Positions 25,205-34,599 of a stretch of DNA of 64,000 nt are shown here, piece after piece. The stretch is from Phylloscopus collybita (Eukaryota > Chordata > Aves > Passeriformes > Phylloscopidae): contig JAJNNQ010000016.1 of assembly GCA_027886175.1 (NCBI GenBank), positions 1,989,001 through 2,053,000 of the forward strand. Direction: 5' to 3'. The position numbers and the translations under genes are program-made. The notes under the pieces were generated by a model that saw only the letters and a list, made by a program, of their open reading frames with translations, was not told where the DNA came from and searched no databases. How positions within the stretch are numbered: position 1 is the stretch's first letter; the number at the start of each line of letters is the position of its first letter.

Positions 25205-25273
25205 ATGATGATGATGAGGAGGGCGGCGGGGGTGATGAGGATGGGCCCGCGCAGCGGCGGCCGCCCGCGGTAG
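25205..25273 (+). other. Upstream ORF in the CECR2 leader (22 codons)
   Basis: Four consecutive ATG codons (25205, 25208, 25211, 25214) open a short frame, MMMMRRAAGVMRMGPRSGGR plus two residues, ending at TAG 25271-25273. Two further in-frame ATGs lie inside it. It ends 223 bases before the CECR2 ATG. If transcription starts upstream of 25205, scanning ribosomes would meet this frame first. The run arises from a GAG/GAT trinucleotide tract, so it could also be promoter DNA upstream of the start site. The start site cannot be placed from sequence alone. Confidence 0.4.
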
Positions 25274-25496
25274 GGGGGGGGCAGCGGCAGCAGCAGCAGC
25301 GCCCCCGCCGGCCCTGAGCCGCCCCGTGCGCGGGCGGCAGCGAGGGGGCAGCGCGGGGCCGCCGGGGGGCGGCCGCTGAGCGGCGTGGCGCCGGGGGGCG
25401 GGCGGGGCCGCAGCGCCGAGCGGCGGCGGCGGCACACGCAGCCGCCCGCGGAGTGAGGGAGGCAGCGACCGAGCGGGCGGACGGCGGCCGCGGGAG

Positions 25497-25685
25497 ATGT
25501 GCCCGGAGGAGGACGGCGGCTGCGGCGGCGGCGGCGGCGGCGGCGGCGTGGCCGGCACCGGTGGCCCCGAGGCGGCGGCTGCGGTGGCGCTGGACGAGCT
25601 CCGCTCCTGGTGGGAAGTCCCGGCCATCGCGCACTTTTGCTCGCTTTTCCGCACCGCCTTCCGCTTGCCCGACTTCGAGATCGAG
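25497..25685 (+). CDS. CECR2: CECR2 first coding exon (partial gene, 63 codons)
   Basis: The exon encodes the N-terminus of CECR2, a nuclear bromodomain protein that partners ISWI ATPases in chromatin-remodelling complexes (family knowledge). After the start MCPEED the frame runs through eight GGC-encoded glycines (residues 10-17) and an AAAA tract (26-29). It then enters the diagnostic block ELRSWWEVPAIAHFCSLFRT followed by AFRLPDFEIE, which matches what I recall of vertebrate CECR2. The start is the first in-frame ATG after an in-frame TGA at 25377, in context GGAGATGT. The exon closes with GAG|GTGAGA at 25685/25686, a strong phase-0 donor at the position expected before the family's ELEAAL continuation. 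The bromodomain and C-terminal exons are not in the window. Compared with the human protein as I remember it, about 20 extra low-complexity residues lie between MCPEE and ELRSWW. Identity is close to certain; the exact start codon is very likely. Confidence 0.93.
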
Positions 25686-25691
25686 GTGAGA
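25686..25691 (+). promoter_or_regulatory. CECR2: CECR2 exon 1 splice donor
   Basis: The sequence GAG|GTGAGA fits the vertebrate 5' splice consensus. It follows codon 63 exactly, in phase 0, and translation past it departs at once from the conserved protein into arginine/proline-rich GC noise. This fixes the 3' end of the coding exon. Confidence 0.9.
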
Positions 25692-26639
25692 AGCCCGCGG
25701 ACGCCGCGCCCCGTGCCGCCGGACAGCCCCGCGGGGCAGCCTCCGCGCCGCGCTCCCCGCGCTGCCCGGCCGAGCCCGCACGCCTCTCCCGCTGCCCCGC
25801 GATGCGGTGAGGGGCACCCCCGGGGCTCCCGGCCAGCCGCTGGATTCCGGCGCGATGGTGTTCGCTCCGCTTGCGGCGAACCCGGCAACTTCCCCGTCCC
25901 TCCCGGGCGCGCTGGCAAACTTTCGGCGCGCCCGTCCCGGGCTGCGGCGGGCAGCAGCCCCCCGGCTCTGGGGGCGGCCGCGGGCGGAGCGGCGCCGGGC
26001 CGCATTGTTCCGCCGGGCCGGTGTCCGCACACAAAGGTGGCGGGGGGACGGAGGCGGCACGGAGCCCTCGGTGGGTCCCCCCGTGCCCAAAATGGTGGCG
26101 GAGAGAGGCGGACCCGGCCCGGTAACCCCCCGGCTCCCCCGGGTGTACCGACGGTAGCTCTTGGCTGGGGGGGGTGGGGGGAGGTTTCCCCCAGGTTTCC
26201 CCCAGCCCGCTCAGCTGTGCCCGGCTCGGCTCCTTTTGTTGCGGGGTGGGGGTTCCCACCTGGCCGGTGCCGCGGAGGGTCGTGCCGAGCTTTTCTCCCG
26301 CATCCCGGCGAGGCCGGAGGGCTCCGCGGGGCACGGCGCCGCTCATTGTGCGGCATCCGCGGTGCCTTCACCGCCGCCCCTGTCCCCCACCAAGGGAACG
26401 CTCTCGGCTTTCCTACCTTCTTACCCCTTTTCCCGTATAACTTTATTTTGTTTCTTTAGGTTTTGGGGGTTTGTTTCGTTGATTTGTTGTGGTTTTTTTG
26501 CGGTTTTTTTTTCTTTACTTCATTTTAGTTCTTATTTTGATGCGCGCCGGCTAATGTCCCGTAAATATTTTGTGCGCCGGCTACAAATGTTACAAACAAA
26601 GTGTGTCCTGGTAGGAAATCTTTTGTGCTTGCTGTGAAA

Positions 26640-27120
26640 AGCTATTCTTGCCAGCGCGTTGGCAATAAACCGGGTGAATAACGTGGTGGCGTGTGTTTTT
26701 TAAAGACAGTAATTGCCCCGTGAATGCGAATTCCAAAGATGCTTAAAAGTTCAATGGGATGCGCGAAGCCCTAAAGAGCAAAACTCCTCGAGCAGGATGT
26801 GAATTTCTGAAGAGGGGGAATCCCTTATGCGGTACGAAATCTTGAAAGGGGATAAGATCTCTCAATGATGCAACTTCTTGCGAAAGAGAACTCCCCTCCC
26901 CCTCCTATTGATGCCAAACCATTAAAGGGGGAGGCTCTCCGGGCCCGGCAGCGCAAAGTCTTGAAGGAACCTGAATTTACAATGATAAAAGGGCCAAGGC
27001 ACTAGCCTTTCACCTTTGGAGGCAATTAGCATCTGGCTTGCTTCACAAATGAAGTAAATGTGGGCTCCCCTTTGGTTCCCGGAGCACGCTTAGGTTGGGG
27101 GAGTTAACATCATCACTCGG
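26640..27120 (+). promoter_or_regulatory. Candidate intronic regulatory block downstream of exon 1
   Basis: Unique, repeat-free sequence with retained CpGs and AT-rich cores (for example AAGATCTCTCAATGATGC, GGAGTTAACATCATCACTC). It lies directly after the CpG island and before a GGA tract. The position and texture suit an intron 1 enhancer, but nothing in the sequence proves it. Confidence 0.25.
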
Positions 27121-27155
27121 AACAAATTAACTTGCTTTTTTGGGGGGGATGCCCG

Positions 27156-27195
27156 CGAGGAGGAGGAGGAGGAGGAGGAGGAGGAGGAGGAGGAG
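27156..27195 (+). repeat. (GGA)n trinucleotide tract
   Basis: About 13 uninterrupted GGA/GAG units; a purine-strand simple repeat. Confidence 0.95.
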
Positions 27196-27199
27196 TGCG

Positions 27200-28790
27200 G
27201 GCGCGTTGGTGCTGGGGGTGTTGCAGAGCAGAAAGCAGCACACCGGAGACATCGCCAAAAAAAAAAGCTCCGTGTGCACGTGGATGGCTTGCAGCCCTGG
27301 GCAGAAAGGGCTTTTAAAGCATGGCGTTTGTCCGAGGGGCGCTGGGAATCGCCGCTAAAATCGGGATGCTGTGGGAGGAAAGGCTGCGGCTGTCAGAACT
27401 CTTGCTCCTTCAGGCACGTGGAGTAAATCTCCTTTTCCCGGCAGAGCGTGAGCAGCCCAGCACAGGCAGTTTCAAAAGTTGCTGTTCCTTCAAACTCACC
27501 ATCTTGTTACCTCTTGCCCTCGGTGTAGTTGTTCCTGTCCCGCCGTTGGTGTCGGGGATATCTGGGAACAGATCCTTGCACAAAGAGCTTGCTCAGATAG
27601 TTCACGGTTTAAAACCACTGGCCGGCAGTGGGACTCACTTTTTTCTAAGAGTGTTGCTCTGTGTGTTGGGTTTTTTTTTTTTTTTTTATTATTAGTTGTG
27701 CTTTCTTTTTCGTTTCTTCCATGGTTTTGGACCTACTGATACCAGTGCCCCTTCTGGCTGGTCTCACTGCTAACCTCAGAGACATGCCTGAGTTTTCAGG
27801 GGTGTCTGAATCAAATGGAGATGAGTATTCTTCTAGGGGTTTGTGGAGATGCCAGGATTAAAAGGATTAAAAGCACGTGTTAAGGGGAAATAAAACAGTA
27901 CCTAGTGAATCTGTGCTCGTGTATGAATGAGATTTTCTTGCTTTAGCTTTGGTTGTTGTGGAGAGGTGTGCTTGTGGCTGAACACCGAAGGATTGGGGTT
28001 CAGTAAGTAACTCAGACAGGTTCAGGCAGTAACTCAGAAGTTACTGCCCCTCAGGACTAACCCGGGGCTGATTGCCCCAGTCCGTGTGAGCGCAGTGAAA
28101 CGGGTGCTTTGAGTGAATCTGTGTATGTGGAAGGAAAAATGGACCTCTCAGGCTCAGAGGGTTTCAGCTGGAGGATGCTCATGCTCAGACTCACAGCTAA
28201 TGTTTGTCCAGCTCTGCCCAACTCCAAGGGATGGTCTTACACTGGATGCAGCTGTCTCTTCTAGGATATTCTCTTCTTCCCAGGAGGTGAGAGCTCCTCT
28301 GAGCTTAAATTCTGGGTGGTAGTGCTTTTTTTTTTTGCTGTGTTTCTGATACCAGCGTATCTCCAGAGGGGAGTTTGGTGCTAAACTCTTACAACTTCGT
28401 TACAAAAGGCTGAACTTTTAAGCAAGCCTTAAATTCTGCTTGAAACAAATATCCCCTGCTCTCACTCCCTCCAGTTTCAGCAGGCAGGTCAGGTTAAGGT
28501 TTCACTGCTACCATGCAGTCCTCAAACCAGACAAAACCTGACCTTCCAATTTGTGGTGTTCTGTTGGTCATTTTTAAAAAGCTCTAGGTATTTTTTTGGT
28601 TTTCTTCCCCCCCCCATACCCCACCCCTTTTCCCCGGATATTTTTTTTCTTCTGGTGGGTCTGTCCATAGCTAGCTGGAAGGCTCTGTAATGATAAGCCA
28701 TCTGGAGCCATCCCTCCTGTGCTGAGCAGATTTGCTGGGGGTATTTGAGAAGTTTGGGGCCTTTAGTAGTCTGGAGAGCCAAAATTGAGC
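27200..28790. other. Intron sequence, nothing recognised
   Basis: Mixed sequence with short T runs. A good-looking acceptor at about 28280 leads only to a 12-codon frame and does not continue CECR2. No repeat family or RNA gene was recognised. Confidence 0.4.
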
Positions 28791-28792
28791 TG

Positions 28793-28793
<1 letters not shown>

Positions 28794-28846
<53 letters not shown>
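28794..28846 (+). repeat. Poly(T) run of 53
   Basis: The longest homopolymer of the window. Further long T runs follow at 29334-29360 and 33353-33380. No retrocopy body adjoins it on the 3' side. Confidence 0.95.
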
Positions 28847-29333
28847 CCCTCCCTTCCTTTTCACGTTTTAAATACAAACCCTTTACCCTCTACTTACTGG
28901 CCCCAAAAGAAAGTGAAGCTTCCAGGCTTCCAGATGCGAGGCTGCCACCAGCAGCTGGATGGCAGAATCCTGGGAAGCAAATGTTTTAATTTTTTTTTTT
29001 TCTTTTTGCTGGACCGGTGCACAGCCAGAGACTGCAGGGGAAGGGATGTCCAGAAAGAAAGAGGAGCATCCATCAGGCTGGACTCTGGGCATTGTTTGGG
29101 GAGGGGGTGGGCACAGCTGGCCCTCATGCTGGCTCTGGCAGATGCAGGCGCCTGGGCTCCTCTTTTTAAATCTCTGCTGCAGCATCACCCGGCAATGGGC
29201 TCAGGAGGGGTTCGGCTACCGCCAGCAGGTCAAAAGTTCAGTGGGACAGAAGCGGGTGCTTCAGCTTCATGCCGTGTTTTTACATGGATCCCAGGATGGC
29301 AGAGAGCACTTCTGCCTTCTGGGGTGGGTTGGC

Positions 29334-29360
29334 TTTTTTTTTTTTTTTTTTTTTTTTTTT
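29334..29360 (+). repeat. Poly(T) run of 27
   Basis: An uninterrupted T tract 490 bp after the 53-base run. Confidence 0.95.
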
Positions 29361-29489
29361 CCTCCCCTTTTTAAATGGCTGCCTCGTCAGCCATCTGCTG
29401 TACAAAACTTTGGTGCCACTTCAGAAGTGGCCTTTTGATTGTGGTGGCCTTGGTTGTGGTGGCATGTTTCTGGGTGGTTTGTAAAATCC

Positions 29490-29570
29490 CAGAGAAGCAC
29501 AGAGTGGGTGACAAGTCACAAGGGACCGCACTGGGTCATTTGAGCCAACCCTGCATCACACTGATCTGCA
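29490..29570 (-). mobile_element. CR1 LINE 3'-end scrap (antisense)
   Basis: The + strand phrase 'cacaagggaccgcactgggt', followed by 'catttgagccaacc', matches the reversed CR1 3' terminus ('gaagggaccacagtgggtca...ggtccaacc'). Only the last few dozen bases are recognisable. Confidence 0.55.
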
Positions 29571-29574
29571 TCAG

Positions 29575-31855
29575 AGAGTTTCTCCTTACCCACTCTGCAG
29601 CAGGAGAAGGTGTGGCTGTGTGGGGCACATCAGGGTGGTTTTTTTTTGGTTGTCATTACCCTGATGGACAGAAAGGATGCTTTCCACCGTCAAGCTAGTG
29701 CGGGTGATGATAGGGAGTGATTTATTTCCCTCTTCAAGACTGGACTGTAACGTGGGACACCTCTTGTGTCAAAGTATCTCCTGGCCATATGCCCTTCCCT
29801 TCTGCAACTGAAATATCCTCCTGGCAGCTGCAGGGATTGTTTGTATCGAAAATATTGGGAGAACATTTTAACGTTTTTCAACCGTATTCCAGCACAACTT
29901 GAAAACTCTGGACAGGAGCCAGTGTGGCGTGGCCACCCAGCTCTTTGGCATGTGCTCTCAGGAGCTGTGGATTCAAACATTTAGGAACTTCTGCCTGGGT
30001 AGGTCGAGGGGAGGTGATTTTGTAGAATGCGCTTGAAAATAGTCAAAACATTGTTGTTAACTTGGTTTATTTGGAAAAAGGGGGGAAAGCCACATTACAC
30101 GGGGAAAACATAAATCTTTTCCTGTGGTTTTTTTAAAAACACCTTTGGGCAAATTGCCTCTGCTGTTAACTTCACTACGGCTTTAAGATGCTTTTCCTTG
30201 CCTCTTGCCCCTTCCTAGCACTTCAGGCTCTGCCTTGAGGTACATTCCTCCCACCCACAGGCAGGGAGGGCACTGCTGCTCTTGCCTGCCTTTTTCTTCC
30301 TCTGGTGTGGTATCTCGGTGCCAGTTTTTGAACAGGCTCTTTCTGTCAGGGATATTTTGTGGCTGTTAGAAACCAGCGGCTGCTACTGCTCCCCCGGGTC
30401 CGGGAGGAAGGAAGAGTGTGGAGAGAGGGGAGAGCTGGAGAAGCAGAGAGCAGAGAACAGGGTTTCTTCTATCTGTGCAAACCAGGTACAGCTTTAAAAG
30501 AAAAAGAAAAATCATGTGTTGAACGGAGTGTTAGAATTTAAATACTTTGAAAAGAATTTTTCCTGGTAAGGACAGGATATGGCTGCATATGCTCTGACCT
30601 CCACTGTCATATTCATGTTAAGTCCTGCTGAAAATTCTCTGTGGGTCCCCTTGCTCTGTCCTTTGGGTGTGCCTCTTGTGATCCATGACACCAGAATGGC
30701 ACAACCTTCCTGTTCTGTCAGTGGCTTTTATGGGGTTAGGGTTTGGTACCCAGGCACAGCCTTCACTCCTCTGTAGCTATTCGGGTCTGGTGCTGCAAGA
30801 TTATTGGTTTTACAGGAGCATGTGCAACCTGTACTGGTGCCTCCTCCTGCTCTGTGATAGTCGAGATGGCCAGGTCGTTTCTGATCAAAAGAATTTAAAA
30901 CCTAAGTAAGATCAGTGCAGCAAGAAGGTGCTGCAAGCTGGTGAAAATGTTGGTGAATTCATGTATGGTCAGCTGTGTTCACTGACTGTAGTTCTGAGAT
31001 TAAATGCCTCTCCAGTAGAATAGTTCAGTCATTAGGATGTCCATCCCTCTTGCCATTTGCCTGTTGTTCACAGTGGGCAACATTACAGTGGAAGGGAGTG
31101 GGCAGTGACTGGAGCAACAGCAAACAATTGATCTGCTGACTAAAACTTCCCTCTCATGTGAAGCACCTTGCTTCAGAAAAAAAAAAAAAAAAAGCTTTTT
31201 TTCTTTCTGACATTGTCTGAGGAAAGGTGGAGTAACTGGCAGTGAAGGGAGAGGTGCTGTACAGAGAGCAGACAGGGTTGGAGAAGATGATGGAATTCAA
31301 ATACATTGAAAAGGCAGTGTTGGTCCTGTTGTGTGGAGAGACCCATTTATAAACCACTGTGTGAATTTGGGTTATGCACCATGGCCACTCTGTGATGGCT
31401 CTGCTTCCCCTGGGCAGCATCAGCTTCATCAGAGTAGAGGTTGTGCATTAGGTGTTTGTTGTTTAAAAAACCAAACAGAATCAAGGGCCAGTACCGGTTT
31501 TGTTGTTCTTTCTGCCCCATCCACTGTTTGGTTCAGTTGCTGCAGTTCCCTCTCCCCAGGTCTGTTCCAGCACCACTTCTTACTTTGCTGCTCTTCTCTT
31601 TTGCTGTGGTGGTTATTCTGTTCATAATAGAATCATTAACACTCTGCATGTCAGTGTTGGGCTCTAGAGTTCATTGAGATTAATGGAGGGGGGGAGGCAG
31701 AGAGATACTTCTCAGAGCTGTTGTTTCAAGTGGGCTGCAAATTGGAAAGCAAGTTTTCCATTTCAAATGCAAGTCACATCTTTCCCAACTGTAGATCTTC
31801 AACTTTTACACAAGCGTTTACATTTTATGTAAATGATACTCTACGGTAACTGGAT
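29575..31855. other. Intron sequence, nothing recognised apart from a short A run
   Basis: No exon, RNA gene or repeat family was recognised. A 17-base A run lies at 31177-31193. Confidence 0.4.
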
Positions 31856-31856
31856 A

Positions 31857-31942
31857 CAAAAAAAACCCCAAAAACAACACCCACCCCCCGCCCCCCCAAA
31901 AAAAACAAACACCAAAAAAGCCCCACAAAAACAAACAAAAAG
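31857..31942 (+). repeat. A/C-rich low-complexity tract
   Basis: Almost only A and C on the + strand, with C runs of up to seven. It is the mirror-image composition of the G/T tract at 12745. Confidence 0.85.
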
Positions 31943-32389
31943 GAATAGGTAGTTCAGGAGGCTGATGATACATGAGTTAAAACGTTATCTTAAGCCTGTG
32001 AGAAGAAGCAAGTAGTGACTGCACGAAGCCAAAGGGTGTCTGAACAATGGATAAGGAAGGTTATTTTGACAGCAACATTTTTGAATGGATCTGGGTTAGG
32101 TGACAGGGATGTTGGGGAATGACTGTAGCAGTGGAAGGCAGAAGGGAAGGAGGAACACGATAAGGATTTCAGGGATTTGATGGAGCACGTGGAGCCTGAT
32201 ATTACAGATTTTATGTGGTGTTAGTATGGGCAATTCTTCTGCTGGCACAGCTGACGCTGAAAATCATGCCGGGTGTTAGCTGCAGTGTTTGTGTACCCAC
32301 AAGTTTAACAGTTTAAGCTGAGTTTATTTTAAGACCGATTTAAGATAATCAGGTGCAAGTCTTTCCCCACTAGGAAAAAAAAGAAAATA

Positions 32390-32720
32390 ATAGTTTGCGT
32401 AGGAGCTTAAATACGACTTTGCAGCTTGCTTTGTTTAGGAAGACCCAAGTAGCACAAACAAACCTGTGCCAATTTCAATCAGCCGCTTTCAACTTCTGCC
32501 TAGCGCATCTAAATCAGGCCCGGAAAAGTTGTTCCTTGCGGAATTTGCTCTAAGCAAACCAGCTAAAAAGTAACACCTTTAAAGTGTTGCAGCTTTCCAT
32601 GTAGACCTGCTTAAACTGCGGTCTTTCTCTCCCAGCGCATAATGCCGGCAGAGCTGTGCCATTCTGCCCCTGGCATCTGTTAAGTGCCTGCATGAAGGGT
32701 GAAGAATTAACTTTTGTGAT
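32390..32720. promoter_or_regulatory. Candidate conserved non-coding element
   Basis: Unique high-complexity sequence with scattered CpGs and palindromic cores (GTGCCAATTTCAATCAGCCG, GCTCTAAGCAAACCAGC) in a repeat-rich intron. No frame is supported. The regulatory reading is a guess based on texture only. Confidence 0.2.
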
Positions 32721-33348
32721 GGCAATGGATGCTTTCATAGACTTCTTTCAAGGCAAAAATCTCCTCAAGAAAAGGGGCTGTGGGTAGAAATGACAACAGC
32801 CAAGGAGTTAAAATTCCCGAGTTAGAAGTTTAGCTTGTAAACATTAATGTAGGTATGTATGAATTTCAAAAAGAAAAATAAAAAAAAAATTCTTCACCCC
32901 CTCCTCGTTACCAGAAGCAACAGCATCTGCTGTGGTGGTGGGAACAATGCAGCCTAGTGATTCCTCCTTCCTTACAGTAGAGAATCCTGTTAAACACACA
33001 AGGCTGTGCCTCAGAGTGTATCCTTTCAGCAGGCTTGTTCCTTTTAATGGGTGCCCATTCCTGGGGTCTCCATTGTTTCACCAACAATAGCACTAGGGGC
33101 AGCTGATTTGGTTGACAGAAAATGCGTTAATTTAACAGATCTATTCCCTTTAGCCGGTCTCCTTCCTATTGTGCCCCAGTTCTCCCCCAGTTCCTGGGGA
33201 GGAGGGCCTCGGGAGCAGGGGCTGTTAGGTGGAAGGCTCCTGCAATTAGGAGGGGTTTGCAGCCTTTTGTGGGAGGAAGAGAAAACAGCTGATGGGGAAA
33301 AGCGGTGAGAGTGCAGTTTGCTTAGTAGTGCCAGAACACTCGTTTTTC

Positions 33349-33352
<4 letters not shown>

Positions 33353-33380
<28 letters not shown>
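33353..33380 (+). repeat. Poly(T) run of 28
   Basis: An uninterrupted T tract followed by G-rich sequence. Confidence 0.95.
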
Positions 33381-34405
33381 GGAGGGGGGGCTTTACAGAC
33401 TGCCTTTACAAGAGATGGGGGAATAACTCGGCACTAAGTGCTGATGGCAGTCAAGGTCTTTGCTCTGCTCAGAGGTGGTCTTGCAGCCCAACGTGGCAAC
33501 TCCTTTCAGTGCTGGCTCAACTTCTTGACAAACTCTTTATAGACTATAAATGCTTAGCTAAAACACCAGCTTCCCACTGAAAAAGCAAAGCTGCTGGAAT
33601 TATCTGGGGTAGGGCTGCTGAGAGCTGGCTGGGGGAGGCAGAATGTAAAGTTAACACCAAATTATTTGAAATATGAGGGGCATAATGGCCCTCAGGGAGC
33701 CCTACCCTGGGCTAGGCCACCAGTTTAGTGTAGGTTTTGGACTGGTCTGATATAAACAGTGCAGGCTCTTCACCTTTGGGTGCACTTACACTGGTTCAGC
33801 TCTTCCCTGGAGTAACTTCCCTTGGTTCAGTGACACAGGGAGGTGTCTCTGTTGGTTTTTACATCCGTGTGCCTCAAGCTGACACACTCAGCCCGGTGGG
33901 GAGGAGGGCACAGACGCTGCTGAGGGGGCAGTGAAACACGAAGCTCTTCTCTGCTCCTGGGGGCTGCCAGGCTGCCAGAAAGGTCTTGGCTGCCAGAAAG
34001 AAGATCTCGCTCCCTTTCAAGCCCTGGCTTCAGCCACGCTTCTGACTCGGTGGTTTGCCCCTTTCCTGGCAGCATCCCAGCTGCTGGCTGGGTTTCTGTG
34101 GGGGTTGTAGTTCTGTGGTGGGAGCAGGACCTCCTGCTTCTGATGGTTGCGAGCTGCCGGGTCAGTCCACTGTGGCTATTGAAACTCTAGCCGTAGTTTA
34201 GTTCTGGTTGCTGGGGCTGGTGATGTAAAAGGAGCTCTGGAGGGGCTTTTTCCTCCTCTTTGGTAAAGCCATTAATTCTTTGGCTCTCTCTCTCCAGCTA
34301 AGCCTGCTGTAAAGGGGCTGGAGCTTTGTGTGGCCAAAGGGTCGGAAGGCAGATCTAGAATTCTCCTTTCTGGTGAGCCCTGTGTGTAGGGAGTTGTGTG
34401 GTAGC

Positions 34406-34454
34406 AGAAATATATATATATCTCCACAGAAATATATATATATATCTCCACAAC
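34406..34454 (+). repeat. Tandem duplication of a TA-containing ~25-bp unit
   Basis: AGAAATATATATATATCTCC followed by ACAG is repeated immediately with a slightly longer TA run. It is a two-copy microsatellite-bearing duplication. Confidence 0.85.
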
Positions 34455-34599
34455 ACAAGGCAAAGAGGGTTGTGGTTGGAGGGTTTTGGTTTTTTTTTTT
34501 TCTGGCTTGGTTTTTTTGTTGTTTGTTTTAGGAGGCAAAGGGTGAGAGTTCACTTAAAGAGCTTGACTCTTAATAGAGCTTGTCATTGTTGCTAATATA

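Larger units (their letters stand above)
24640..26400 (+). promoter_or_regulatory. CECR2: CpG island and promoter of CECR2
   Basis: This is the only long block in the window with high G+C and abundant CpG. It brackets CECR2 exon 1. Multiple CCCCGCCCC-type Sp1/KLF boxes are packed between about 24860 and 25130, and an inverted CCAAT box (ATTGG) lies at 25058-25062 in otherwise pure GC sequence. No TATA box is seen next to the exon, so a dispersed, housekeeping-type start site is likely, probably between about 25060 and 25450 (inference). The CpG density continues some 700 bp into intron 1. Such islands often fire in both directions, but no minus-strand gene is recognisable here. Confidence 0.85.

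Noticed and set aside
23857..26346. 829-codon minus-strand frame, with 456- and 551-codon relatives, across the CpG island
   Set aside because: GC-rich sequence with few stops plus the minisatellite gives long frames by chance. The composition is almost only R, P, A and G, and the true coding exon is on the opposite strand.
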